A DNA stretch of 6,120 nt from Comamonadaceae bacterium (GTDB lineage Bacteria; Pseudomonadota; Gammaproteobacteria; Burkholderiales; Burkholderiaceae_C), in the NCBI GenBank assembly GCA_947483455.1, contig CANKNK010000110.1, positions 1-6,120 on the forward strand, given 5' to 3'. Positions 1 to 6,120 of this stretch are shown here, piece by piece (the stretch's first letter is position 1; every line of letters begins with the position of its first letter). The position numbers and the translations under genes are program-made. Below the pieces are notes generated by a model that worked only from the letters and a program-made list of their open reading frames with translations, did not search any database and had not been told where the DNA came from.

Positions 1-829
1 CCAATGGCAAAGCTTGCTCCAGGCCGCCAATACGCAAGCCCCCATGACCTTGCGCGTGAACTTGCGTCGTGGCACGGTCACGGACTATTTGCAGCGCCTT
101 CACGAAGCTGGCATCGGTGCAGTGGCCGCCCAAGGCGCGGCGATCGTGCTGGACAAAGCAGTGCCGGTGGCGCGCCTGCCGGGCTTTGCCCAGGGCCTGG
201 TGGCGGTGCAGGACGCGGCTGCGCAACTGGCAGCGCCATTGCTGTTGCAAGGTCTGGGCACCCATCCGCGCATTTTGGACGCCTGTGCGGCACCTGGCGG
301 CAAAACCGCCCACTTGCTGGAGTTGGTGGACGCACAGGTGCTGGCGATTGACAAGGATGCCCAGCGCTTGGAAAAAATCCATGCCAATTTACAGCGATTG
401 GGCCTGCAGGCCCAAGTGCTACAGGGCGATGCCGCAAACCCACCAAGCTGGTGGGATGGTGTGCTATTTGATGGCATCTTGCTTGATGCGCCCTGTACCG
501 CCTCGGGCATTGTGCGCCGCCATCCGGATGTGCGATGGCTGCGCCGCGAGGAGGACATCGCCCAGCTCGCCCACTCACAGGCGCAGATGTTGCGCGCGCT
601 GTGGCCATTGCTACGGCGCGGCGGTCGCATGGTGTTCTGCACCTGTTCGATATTTCAGTCCGAAGGCCAAGAGCAGGTGCAGGGATTTTTACGCATGCAC
701 GCCGATGCGCGGGCATTGCCTGCGCCCGGGCATTTATTGCCGGGCGGCGGCGCCCAAGGTCTGTACGACAATCTAGGCCATGACCATGACGGTTTTTTCT
801 ATGCCCTGCTGGAAAAGCGCCTTGCCTAA
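1..829 (+). CDS. rsmB: 16S rRNA (cytosine-967-C5)-methyltransferase RsmB, 3' part (5'-truncated by window edge)
   Basis: RsmB (Sun/Fmu family) uses S-adenosylmethionine to methylate C5 of C967 in 16S rRNA, in the cytoplasm during 30S assembly. The reading frame is open from base 2 to the TAA at 827-829, giving about 275 residues. The family is usually 430-450 residues, so the NusB-like N-terminal RNA-binding domain lies outside the window and no start codon should be assigned here. Visible motifs in order: the MTLRVN segment that opens the methyltransferase part; the SAM-binding loop DACAAPGGKTAHLLEL (around bases 278-325); LDAPCTASGIVRRHPDVRWLR, holding the motif IV cysteine; FCTCSIFQSEGQEQV, holding the catalytic TCS cysteine; and the terminal HDGFFYALLEK typical of RsmB. 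Both cysteines expected of an RNA m5C methyltransferase are present. The end overlaps the next gene by up to 50 bases, which suggests translational coupling. The family call is firm, and RsmB is preferred over RsmF because of the RRHPDVRWLR and GFFYA motifs. Confidence 0.95.
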   Translation, partial: QWQSLLQAANTQAPMTLRVNLRRGTVTDYLQRLHEAGIGAVAAQGAAIVLDKAVPVARLPGFAQGLVAVQDAAAQLAAPLLLQGLGTHPRILDACAAPGGKTAHLLELVDAQVLAIDKDAQRLEKIHANLQRLGLQAQVLQGDAANPPSWWDGVLFDGILLDAPCTASGIVRRHPDVRWLRREEDIAQLAHSQAQMLRALWPLLRRGGRMVFCTCSIFQSEGQEQVQGFLRMHADARALPAPGHLLPGGGAQGLYDNLGHDHDGFFYALLEKRLA

Positions 830-1418
830 GGCTTGGCTCCGCTTTTTTTTGCTCACCTGCTTGGTGTTGGCAGGCGCAATGGCCCGGGCGCAGACGCAAG
901 CCGAGGTGACGCTGCTGCGCGCCGAGCGCTCCGTCAATGAGGTGTTTGTATCTGCCAATGTGAACTTTGATCTGCCCCCCGTGGTCGAGGAAGCCCTGCT
1001 CAAGGGCATACCCATGTTTTTCTTGCTTGAGGCGGAGTTGTACCAGGACCGCTGGTATTGGTACGACAAGCGCATCGCCAGTGCGCAGCGGCAAGTGCGC
1101 CTGGCCTACCAACCATTGACGCGTCGCTGGCGGGTCAACCCATCCGCCGGTGCTGGGGGCGACAACACGCAGGGCTTGTCTCTCAACCAAAGTTTCGATA
1201 CTTTGGCCGACGCACTCACGGCGGTGCGGCAAGTTTCGCAGTGGAAAGTTGCCGATCTGGCAGAGACCGATCTGACCGCCAAAATCAAACTGCAATTTCG
1301 ATTTCGTTTGGATTTGTCGCAATTGCCGCGCCCTTTTCAAATAGGCGCGATCGGGCAGTCAGAGTGGGATATTCAGGGGTCCGCGCGTACCGCCTTGCGC
1401 GGTGAGGGCACCCGATGA
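780..1418 (+). CDS. DUF4390 domain-containing exported protein
   Basis: This is a protein of up to 212 residues that matches the DUF4390 family of Beta/Gammaproteobacteria, whose biochemical function is not established. Near the N-terminus there is a signal peptide: basic residues (K, R), a hydrophobic core around residues 19-33 (LRFFLLTCLVLAGAM) and a likely cleavage site after ARA at residue 37. The protein is therefore expected in the periplasm. Family hallmarks are the GIPMFF strand (about residues 76-81), the conserved block RWYWYDKRIAS...RLAYQPLTRRWRV (91-119), and the C-terminal LDLSQLPRPFQIGAIGQSEWDI (177-198). ATG codons at 780, 786 and 801 are all possible. The one at 801 would give a conventional 30-residue signal peptide and only 29 bases of overlap with rsmB; none has a strong Shine-Dalgarno sequence. 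The stop overlaps the kinase start as ATGA, so the two genes are very likely translated together. Family membership is confident, but any sensory or accessory role is inferred from context only. Confidence 0.88.
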   Translation: MTMTVFSMPCWKSALPKAWLRFFLLTCLVLAGAMARAQTQAEVTLLRAERSVNEVFVSANVNFDLPPVVEEALLKGIPMFFLLEAELYQDRWYWYDKRIASAQRQVRLAYQPLTRRWRVNPSAGAGGDNTQGLSLNQSFDTLADALTAVRQVSQWKVADLAETDLTAKIKLQFRFRLDLSQLPRPFQIGAIGQSEWDIQGSARTALRGEGTR

Positions 1419-3754
1419 ATAGCGCTGACACGGCCTTGGCGTCTACGGCCGGCACGGTGGAACGTCAAACTTCCGCACTCACGCGCCGCGTAACCGCCCT
1501 GGTCGCGATCGCTATGGTTTTGATCGGTTTGCTCCTGCTCTTCCTGCTGGCTAATGCGACCAACAGCGGTGAGATGTACGAGCAAAATTACGCCCAGCTA
1601 TTCACCATCAATTTGGTGGTGGCAGGCGCACTGGGAGTCCTCATTGCCTGGGTCGCATGGCGCCTATACCAACGGGTGCGCCAGGGGCGTTTCGGCAGTC
1701 GCCTGCTATTGAAAATTGCCACCATTTTTGCCCTGGTGGGTGTTGCCCCGGGTTTGCTGATTTATTTCGTGTCTCTTCAGTTTGTATCCCGTTCGATTGA
1801 AACCTGGTTTGACGTCAAGGTGGAGGGCGCCTTAGATGCGGGCCTGACTTTGGGCCGCGTCACCTTAGATACCTTGAGCAACGATTTAGCCTCCAAGGCG
1901 CGGGTAGCAGCGGAACAGTTATCAGAGAACCCGCAAATGGTTCCGGAGAGTGCTTTGCTGCGCTTGATGGAGCAGGTCGGCGCAAACGACGCCTCGGTCT
2001 GGAGTGCCAGCGGAAAACTGCTTTCCAGCGCTGGTTCTATGGGCATGCAATTGAGCCCGGACAAACCTAGTAGTACCCAATTGCGTTCGGCTAAAGCCGA
2101 GCGTTCTTACGCATGGGTCGATGGCCTGGAAGATGCTGCCATGGGCAAAGTGGTCAAGCCCACCATCAAAGCACTGGTGCCGATCCCCAATGCCAGCCTG
2201 GGTCTGGCAAGCGAGCAGCGTTTTCTATTGGTGCAAAGAATATTGCCCGCTAACTTCGTCGCCAATGCGCTCGCGGTGGACATTGCCAACCGGGAATACC
2301 AGGAGCGTGCGCTGGGGCGCTCTGGGCTCAAGCGCATGTACATCGGTACCTTGACGCTAAGTCTGTTTTTGGCGGTATTTGGGGCTATTTTGCTGGCCAT
2401 CGTCCTGGGTAATCAAATTGCCCGGCCTTTGTTGGTGCTCACCGAAGGCGTCAGCCAGGTGGCGGCGGGCGATTTAAGGCCCAAATTTTCCTTGCAAAGC
2501 AAAGATGAATTGGGCGGATTGACGCGAGCCTTTGCGTCTATGACACAGCAATTGGCCGATGCCAGGCAGTCGGTGCAAGCCAGCATCGTCCAGCTCGATG
2601 CTGCCCGCGCGCGTTTGCAAACCATTTTGGATAACCTGACATCAGGCGTCTTGGTCCTCAATGCGGCAGGAACCGTACGCTCGGTGAACCCTGGTGCCGC
2701 GCGCATTTTGCAGCAAGATGCCGCGCAACTATTAGATGCGCAAATCGCCCAGTTGCCGGGCCTGGAAGCTTTCGGTCAAGGTATTGCCCAACAGTTTGAT
2801 GATTTTTTGCAAGGCAGTACCGAGGGTGGAAATGACCATTGGCAGCAATCGTTTGAGCTAGGGGTGGCCTCGGCGCCCAGCGGGCCCATGGCCGATCAAT
2901 CGCGCATGCTGGTAGCCCGCGGCGCCATCCTGCCTGATGCAAGCCGTTTGGTAGTTTTTGACGACATTTCTGAAATCGTGTCGGCTCAGCGCGCGCGCGC
3001 TTGGGGCGAAGTGGCGCGCCGTCTGGCCCATGAGATTAAAAACCCGCTGACACCGATACAACTCTCTGCCGAGCGCTTGGAGCGCAGATTGACGGGCAAG
3101 CTAGAGCCGGGTGAGCAGCAGGTGCTGGCCAAGTCGGTCAAGACGATTGTCGAGCAGGTCGATGCAATGAAACGCCTAGTCAACGATTTCAGAGACTACG
3201 CACGCCTGCCAGCGGCGCAATTAGAGCCGGTGGATCTCAACGAATTGGTCGATGGGGTTTTGCACTTGTACGAATCATCGTCCATACCGATCCGGCTGGA
3301 GCTGGAGGCAGGTATTCCTCCGGTCTTGGGGGACCCCCAGCAATTGCGCCAGGTCTTGCACAATCTTTTGCAAAACGGATTGGATGCGACTGCGCTCAAG
3401 ACGGAAGAGGCCACTCACACGCAGCAGGGCCATGCAGCGGATGCGACGGACATGGTGGTGCGGACCCAATTTATGGCCAGCTCAGGTCGGGTGCGGCTGA
3501 TTGTCCTGGACCAGGGGGGCGGTTTTCCCGAGCACATTTTGAAGCGCGCCTTCGAACCCTACGTCACTACCAAACGCAGCGGTACCGGACTGGGGCTTGC
3601 CGTGGTCAAGAAAATCGCCGACGACCATGGGGGCCGTATTGAGATCAGCAACCGTATGACCGGTGACGCTGTCCTTGGTGCCCAAGTCTCGTTATCATTG
3701 GCCTGCGTGGCAAACGTCAAACATTTGGAAACTACTATTTCGGGTCTAGCATAA
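1415..3754 (+). CDS. NtrY-like membrane sensor histidine kinase (HAMP-PAS-HisKA-HATPase)
   Basis: This 779-residue protein is an inner-membrane two-component kinase of the NtrY type. It autophosphorylates on histidine and passes the phosphate to the regulator encoded next. Three hydrophobic segments lie near the N-terminus (about 28-48, 62-83, 101-122), followed by a roughly 185-residue periplasmic-type region and a fourth segment (308-332). Then come a HAMP domain (about 333-385, with IARPL and the DELGGL turn), a PAS-like domain (about 400-515), the H-box HEIKNPLTPIQLS with His539, the N-box HNLLQNGLDA (Asn650/Asn654), the G1 box DQGGGFP (Asp699), the F-box FEPYVTTK and the G2 box GTGLGLAVVKKI. 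All catalytic motifs are intact, so it should be active. The ATG overlaps the DUF4390 stop by 4 bases, and GGTGAGGG upstream can serve as ribosome binding site. A hydrophilic insert of about 30 residues (661-690) separates the N-box from G1. The name ntrY fits by architecture, but a role in nitrogen control is not shown by the sequence. Confidence 0.93.
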   Translation: MNSADTALASTAGTVERQTSALTRRVTALVAIAMVLIGLLLLFLLANATNSGEMYEQNYAQLFTINLVVAGALGVLIAWVAWRLYQRVRQGRFGSRLLLKIATIFALVGVAPGLLIYFVSLQFVSRSIETWFDVKVEGALDAGLTLGRVTLDTLSNDLASKARVAAEQLSENPQMVPESALLRLMEQVGANDASVWSASGKLLSSAGSMGMQLSPDKPSSTQLRSAKAERSYAWVDGLEDAAMGKVVKPTIKALVPIPNASLGLASEQRFLLVQRILPANFVANALAVDIANREYQERALGRSGLKRMYIGTLTLSLFLAVFGAILLAIVLGNQIARPLLVLTEGVSQVAAGDLRPKFSLQSKDELGGLTRAFASMTQQLADARQSVQASIVQLDAARARLQTILDNLTSGVLVLNAAGTVRSVNPGAARILQQDAAQLLDAQIAQLPGLEAFGQGIAQQFDDFLQGSTEGGNDHWQQSFELGVASAPSGPMADQSRMLVARGAILPDASRLVVFDDISEIVSAQRARAWGEVARRLAHEIKNPLTPIQLSAERLERRLTGKLEPGEQQVLAKSVKTIVEQVDAMKRLVNDFRDYARLPAAQLEPVDLNELVDGVLHLYESSSIPIRLELEAGIPPVLGDPQQLRQVLHNLLQNGLDATALKTEEATHTQQGHAADATDMVVRTQFMASSGRVRLIVLDQGGGFPEHILKRAFEPYVTTKRSGTGLGLAVVKKIADDHGGRIEISNRMTGDAVLGAQVSLSLACVANVKHLETTISGLA

Positions 3755-3756
3755 CC

Positions 3757-4422
3757 ATGGCAAACATTTTGGTCGTCGATGATGAACACGGTATCCGGGA
3801 TCTGCTCTCAGAGATTCTTAATGACGAGGGGCATGCGGTGGAACTGGCAGAAAACGCAGCGCAGGCCCGTGCTGCGCGCGTGCGGGAGCGGCCGGACCTG
3901 GTCTTGCTGGATATCTGGATGCCCGACACCGATGGCGTGACTTTGCTCAAGGAATGGGCTAGCACTGGCTTGCTCACCATGCCGGTGATCATGATGAGTG
4001 GGCATGCGACGATTGAAACCGCTGTGGAGGCCACCAAAATTGGCGCTATGGCTTTTCTCGAAAAGCCGGTGACCTTGCAAAAACTTCTTAAAGCCGTGGA
4101 GCAGGGCTTGGCCAAGAGCTTGGCGCAACAGCGCGATCCCCGACTGCTGCGCGCCATGCAGATGTCGACAGCGGGTGAGGTCTTGACCGACGCTGCGCAA
4201 GAAAACCAGACCCCGGTGGCGAGCCAGGCCTTTGACCTAGACCGCCCTTTGCGCGACGCCAAGGATGATTTTGAGCGCGCCTACTTTCAGTTTCACTTAG
4301 CTAAAGAGATGGGGTCTATGACCCGGGTGGCCGATAAAACGGGGCTGGAGCGCACGCATCTGTACCGCAAATTAAAGCAACTTGGCGTTGATGTTGCGCG
4401 CGGCAAGCGCAACATAGGCTAA
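3757..4422 (+). CDS. NtrX-like response regulator: receiver plus Fis-type HTH, no AAA+ domain
   Basis: This 221-residue cytoplasmic protein is the probable phosphorylation target of the kinase encoded just upstream (2-bp gap). The receiver domain (about 3-120) is complete: acidic pair Asp8/Asp9, phosphoacceptor Asp52 in LLLDIWMPDTDG, Ser81 in MMSGHA, and Lys103 in the KP motif. A linker (about 121-160) leads to a C-terminal Fis-family helix-turn-helix (about 167-211, RDAKDDFERAYF...LERTHLYRKLKQLGVD) that closely resembles the end of NtrX/NtrC regulators. Canonical NtrX is about 450 residues, with a sigma-54-interacting AAA+ domain between these two parts. Here there is no Walker A, GAFTGA or Walker B motif and no room for the domain. 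The reading frame is uninterrupted and there is no leftover AAA+ sequence, so this is a compact architecture and not a frameshifted gene. It should bind DNA but cannot remodel sigma-54 polymerase by itself. No strong Shine-Dalgarno precedes the ATG, which suggests coupling to the kinase stop. Confidence 0.92.
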   Translation: MANILVVDDEHGIRDLLSEILNDEGHAVELAENAAQARAARVRERPDLVLLDIWMPDTDGVTLLKEWASTGLLTMPVIMMSGHATIETAVEATKIGAMAFLEKPVTLQKLLKAVEQGLAKSLAQQRDPRLLRAMQMSTAGEVLTDAAQENQTPVASQAFDLDRPLRDAKDDFERAYFQFHLAKEMGSMTRVADKTGLERTHLYRKLKQLGVDVARGKRNIG

Positions 4423-4442
4423 GTACCAAGGCGGCGTCGGAA

Positions 4443-5606
4443 TTAGGCGCGCAGTGTGCGCGAATGCGCGTGTACCGTCTCAACCAAAGCGGCCACATGC
4501 TCAGGCGGCGTGAATTGGTTTATCCCATGGCCTAGGTTGAAAATCAGGCTGGGCGCAAGGCCTGGACCCTGGTGTGCGCTGCCAAAACTATCTAGCACGC
4601 GCTTGACCTCAATGGCAATGCTTTCGGGTGGAGCAAAGAGCACCAGCGGATCGATATTGCCTTGCAGCGCCTTGCCGGGCCCGCCCACAGCGCCTCCAAC
4701 CGCATTGCGCGCCGTGGCCAGATTGGTTGTCCAATCCAAACCAAGGACTTCGCATTCGAGCTCGCCCATCTCTTTGAGCCAAAGCCCGCCGCCTTTGGTG
4801 AAAACGATGCGCGGAATAATCTGTCCCTGCGGACCATGGCGCTGCAGTTGGCTGAGCACCCGGGCGGTGTAGGCCAAACTGAACTTTTGAAACGCCCCGT
4901 CGGCCAATACGCCGCCCCAGCTATCGAAAACCATCACGGCCTGGGCGCCTGCCTGAATCTGGGCATTGAGGTAGGCCGCTACTGCGTCCGCGTTGATGGC
5001 CAAAATCCGGTGCATCAAATCGGGCCTGGCGTACATCATGGTTTTCACCAGCCGGTAATCATCCGAGCCGGCACCTTCAACCATGTAACAGGCCAGCGTC
5101 CACGGACTGCCGGAAAACCCTATCAGTGGCACGCGGGATAGGCCGTTGGGGAGCGTCAAGGCTTTTCGAATGCTACTTACTGCGTCAAATACATAGCGCA
5201 GCTTGTCCATATCGGGGACGCGAAGCCGGTCAACGGCCGCCTCATCCGAGACCCGGGTGGCAAACCGCGGCCCCTCACCCTGGGCAAAAGTTAATCCCAG
5301 CCCCATAGCATCCGGAACGGTGAGGATGTCGCTAAAAAGAATGGCGGCGTCCAGCGCAAAGCGGTCCAAGGGCTGGAGCGTTACCTCGGTGGCATAGTCC
5401 GGATTGGTGGCCAAGCCCATAAAACTGCCCGCCTTTTCCCGGGTGGCCCGGTACTCGGGTAAGTAGCGCCCGGCCTGGCGCATGAGCCACAGGGGGGTAT
5501 AGGGCGTACCCATGCGCAGGCAGGCGCGCAAAAAATTCGGGTTTTCCAGAGCCCCTACGGTGGCATCAAGCGCGGTATTGGTAAACGGCAAAGCGATATG
5601 GTTCAT
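4443..5606 (-). CDS. hemE: Uroporphyrinogen decarboxylase
   Basis: HemE removes four carboxyl groups from uroporphyrinogen III to give coproporphyrinogen III in cytoplasmic haem biosynthesis. With the chosen ATG (5604-5606) the protein has 387 residues, slightly longer than the family's usual 350-370. Visible signatures: [15 protein letters not shown] (residues 38-52, with the two substrate-binding arginines 43 and 47), AILFSDIL with the catalytic Asp93, [16 protein letters not shown] (signature 2 with the conserved Tyr), FDSWGG, and NLGHGI with the conserved His near the C-terminus. All key residues are present, so the enzyme should be functional. The frame stays open to an ATG at 5702, which would add 32 residues of low-conservation, proline-rich sequence. 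An ATG at 5642 is also possible. The 5606 start is preferred because homologues begin only shortly before the RACLR segment. No Shine-Dalgarno is visible ahead of any of the three. The gene is convergent with the ntrX-like gene. Confidence 0.96.
   Translation of the reverse strand: MNHIALPFTNTALDATVGALENPNFLRACLRMGTPYTPLWLMRQAGRYLPEYRATREKAGSFMGLATNPDYATEVTLQPLDRFALDAAILFSDILTVPDAMGLGLTFAQGEGPRFATRVSDEAAVDRLRVPDMDKLRYVFDAVSSIRKALTLPNGLSRVPLIGFSGSPWTLACYMVEGAGSDDYRLVKTMMYARPDLMHRILAINADAVAAYLNAQIQAGAQAVMVFDSWGGVLADGAFQKFSLAYTARVLSQLQRHGPQGQIIPRIVFTKGGGLWLKEMGELECEVLGLDWTTNLATARNAVGGAVGGPGKALQGNIDPLVLFAPPESIAIEVKRVLDSFGSAHQGPGLAPSLIFNLGHGINQFTPPEHVAALVETVHAHSRTLRA
4448..4462. terminator. Possible weak hairpin between convergent ntrX-like gene and hemE
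   Basis: A 6-bp perfect GC-rich inverted repeat, CGCGCA-gtg-TGCGCG, lies in the last codons of hemE, 25 bases past the regulator stop. The convergent genes have only 20 bp between them, so any transcription end signal must be here or inside the coding regions. There is no T-tract on either side, so it does not meet the usual definition of an intrinsic terminator. The call rests on position and pairing alone. Confidence 0.25.
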
Positions 5607-5630
5607 AGAGAGCGAAGGCTTAAAAGGAGG

Positions 5631-5648
5631 ATTTTGACCCATTTTGAC
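5631..5648. repeat. Tandem ATTTTGAC direct repeat, 10-bp period
   Basis: Two identical 8-bp units, ATTTTGAC, start at 5631 and 5641, exactly one helical turn apart, 25-42 bp upstream of the chosen hemE ATG. Such phasing is common for paired operator half-sites. If hemE actually began at 5702 or 5642, all or part of the repeat would fall inside coding sequence. The binding protein is unknown. Confidence 0.45.
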
Positions 5649-5697
5649 AGCGTCGCCGCCCGGGCTAGGGTTGTGAACTGGGTAGATACCTTTTGGA

Positions 5698-5721
5698 TGC
5701 ATGGAGCGAAGCGGCCATGCA
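5698..5721. repeat. Inverted repeat TGCATGG-N10-CCATGCA upstream of hemE
   Basis: A perfect 7-bp inverted repeat with a 10-base spacer lies about 92-115 bp upstream of the preferred hemE start. It could be a dimeric operator or an RNA hairpin in the leader. It contains the alternative ATG at 5702 on the minus strand. There is no T-tract after it, so a terminator is unlikely. Confidence 0.4.
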
Positions 5722-5772
5722 ATCGCGTTGGATGCGAGAAGACCTGCGCGCTAGTCTGGGGCATCGCCGTTT

Positions 5773-5817
5773 GCAAAAAGATAAAGCCCGGGCCCCAGCC
5801 CACACTGCGTAACAGTG
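5773..5817 (-). terminator. Possible terminator after the dsbD-family gene
   Basis: Reading the minus strand after the dsbD stop, there is a hairpin CACTG-ttacg-CAGTG (5803-5817, extendable by G-T pairs), then a GC-rich stretch with a short GGGC/GCCC stem, then TTTATCTTTTT (5775-5785). The combination of GC-rich pairing and a T-rich tail suggests an intrinsic terminator. However, the better hairpin is about 17 bases from the T-rich run and the nearer stem is only 4 bp. Confidence 0.35.
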
Positions 5818-5823
5818 CCAACT

Positions 5824-6120
5824 CTAAATACCTGAAATCGCTGCCAACAACGCGTCTGTGTCGAGCAACTCGGACATTAATAACGGCGCACGGCCGGGAC
5901 GCAGCAGCACATACACTGGGACGCCGCTGCGGCCCAGTTGCAGCAAGGCCTGGCTTATGGCGGCATCCCGCCGGGTCCAATCGGCCCGCATCAACACCAC
6001 CTTTTTTTCAGCAAATGCTTGCTGCACCTGCGGTTTGGATAGAACCTGTTGCTCGTTGTACTGGCAGGTAATACACCATGCAGCGGTGAAGTCAACAAAG
6101 ACGGGCTGGCCGGAAGCGAA
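5824..6120 (-). CDS. DsbD-family thiol:disulfide interchange protein, C-terminal thioredoxin-like domain (5'-truncated by window edge)
   Basis: Read on the minus strand, the frame is open from base 6120 to the TAG at 5824-5826, giving 98 residues of the C-terminal end of a longer protein. It holds the thioredoxin-like (gamma) domain: VFVDFTAAWCITCQYNE with the redox pair CxxC (cysteines encoded near 6064-6075), then VVLMRADWTRRDAAISQALLQLGRSGVPVYVLLRPG, with the cis-proline of GVPVY opposite the active site. DsbD proteins carry electrons from cytoplasmic thioredoxin through a membrane domain to periplasmic partners such as DsbC or cytochrome c maturation proteins; this domain sits in the periplasm. 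The membrane part and N-terminus lie beyond the window, so full DsbD cannot be told apart from shorter ScsB/CcdA-fusion relatives. The GTG at 6025-6027 is an internal valine codon and not a start. It is followed by hemE on the same strand after 217 bp, probably as a separate unit. Confidence 0.9.
   Translation of the reverse strand, partial: FASGQPVFVDFTAAWCITCQYNEQQVLSKPQVQQAFAEKKVVLMRADWTRRDAAISQALLQLGRSGVPVYVLLRPGRAPLLMSELLDTDALLAAISGI

Larger units (their letters stand above)
5607..5823 (-). promoter_or_regulatory. Upstream region of hemE (217 bp, non-coding)
   Basis: This stretch lies between the dsbD-type gene stop and the hemE start, both on the minus strand, and should hold the hemE promoter if hemE is transcribed on its own. 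It contains a 10-bp-period direct repeat of ATTTTGAC (5631-5638 and 5641-5648), an inverted repeat TGCATGG/CCATGCA (5698-5704 and 5715-5721), a direct repeat TTGGATGC (5693-5700 and 5728-5735), and a terminator-like segment next to the dsbD stop. No convincing -35/-10 pair for sigma-70 was found by eye. Its regulatory role is inferred from position. Confidence 0.4.

Noticed and set aside
78..1340. 420-residue open frame on the minus strand across rsmB and the DUF4390 gene
   Set aside because: It is antisense to two recognisable genes, its translation is Arg/Pro/Ala/His-rich with no domain or motif, and long antisense frames are expected in GC-rich coding DNA.
3735..4262. 175-residue minus-strand frame opposite the response regulator gene
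   Set aside because: It is Ser/Arg-rich low-complexity translation antisense to an intact receiver domain; a shadow frame.
3757..4422. Frameshift or deletion as explanation for the short NtrX-like protein
   Set aside because: The receiver, linker and HTH are in one continuous frame, and neither of the other plus-strand frames nor the downstream DNA contains AAA+ motifs.
5607..5702. HemE starting at the ATG at 5702 (419 residues)
   Set aside because: The extra 32 residues are unlike conserved HemE sequence, exceed the family length, and no ribosome binding site precedes that ATG.
5603..5980. 125-residue minus-strand frame spanning the dsbD/hemE gap
   Set aside because: It is out of frame with the DsbD domain it overlaps (5824-5980), it runs through repeats and the terminator-like segment, and no family is recognisable.
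5598..6071. 157-residue open frame on the plus strand with an AGGAGG (5625-5630) three bases before an in-frame TTG
   Set aside because: Its 3' half is antisense to the clear DsbD thioredoxin-like domain, the product has no recognisable feature, and the spacing from AGGAGG to TTG is too short for normal initiation.
1..6120. Mobile element, prophage, CRISPR or defence system
   Set aside because: No transposase, integrase, repeat array, terminal inverted repeats or toxin-antitoxin pair was found; all genes are core functions with similar composition.

Overview
The window looks like core chromosome of a betaproteobacterium, most likely Burkholderiales and near the Comamonadaceae (Rhodoferax/Polaromonas-like). 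This is inferred from the gene order rsmB, DUF4390, ntrY-like kinase, ntrX-like regulator, from the style of the protein sequences, and from GC-rich coding with long antisense shadow frames. No mobile element, CRISPR array, tRNA or rRNA gene is visible.

Positions 1-4422 (+ strand) read as one tightly packed operon. It begins with the 3' part of rsmB (16S rRNA m5C967 methyltransferase; its N-terminus lies outside the window). A secreted or periplasmic DUF4390 protein overlaps the end of rsmB. A four-transmembrane NtrY-type histidine kinase follows with an ATGA stop/start overlap, and two bases later comes its partner response regulator. That regulator is unusual for an NtrX relative: a complete receiver domain is joined by a short linker to a Fis-type helix-turn-helix, and the sigma-54 AAA+ ATPase domain is absent. 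The likely unit is an envelope-sensing phosphorelay, possibly with the DUF4390 protein as an accessory on the outer side of the membrane.

Positions 4443-5606 (- strand) carry hemE (uroporphyrinogen decarboxylase), convergent with the regulator gene and separated from it by only 20 bp. A 217-bp non-coding stretch (5607-5823) follows, with a 10-bp-period direct repeat, an inverted repeat and a possible terminator. It separates hemE from the 3' end of a DsbD-family thiol:disulfide reductase gene (5824-6120, - strand), which runs off the right edge.

Nothing here is clearly a new system. The points most worth a second look are the AAA+-less NtrX-like regulator with its full NtrY partner, the embedding of a DUF4390 exported protein in that operon, and the organised repeats upstream of hemE.
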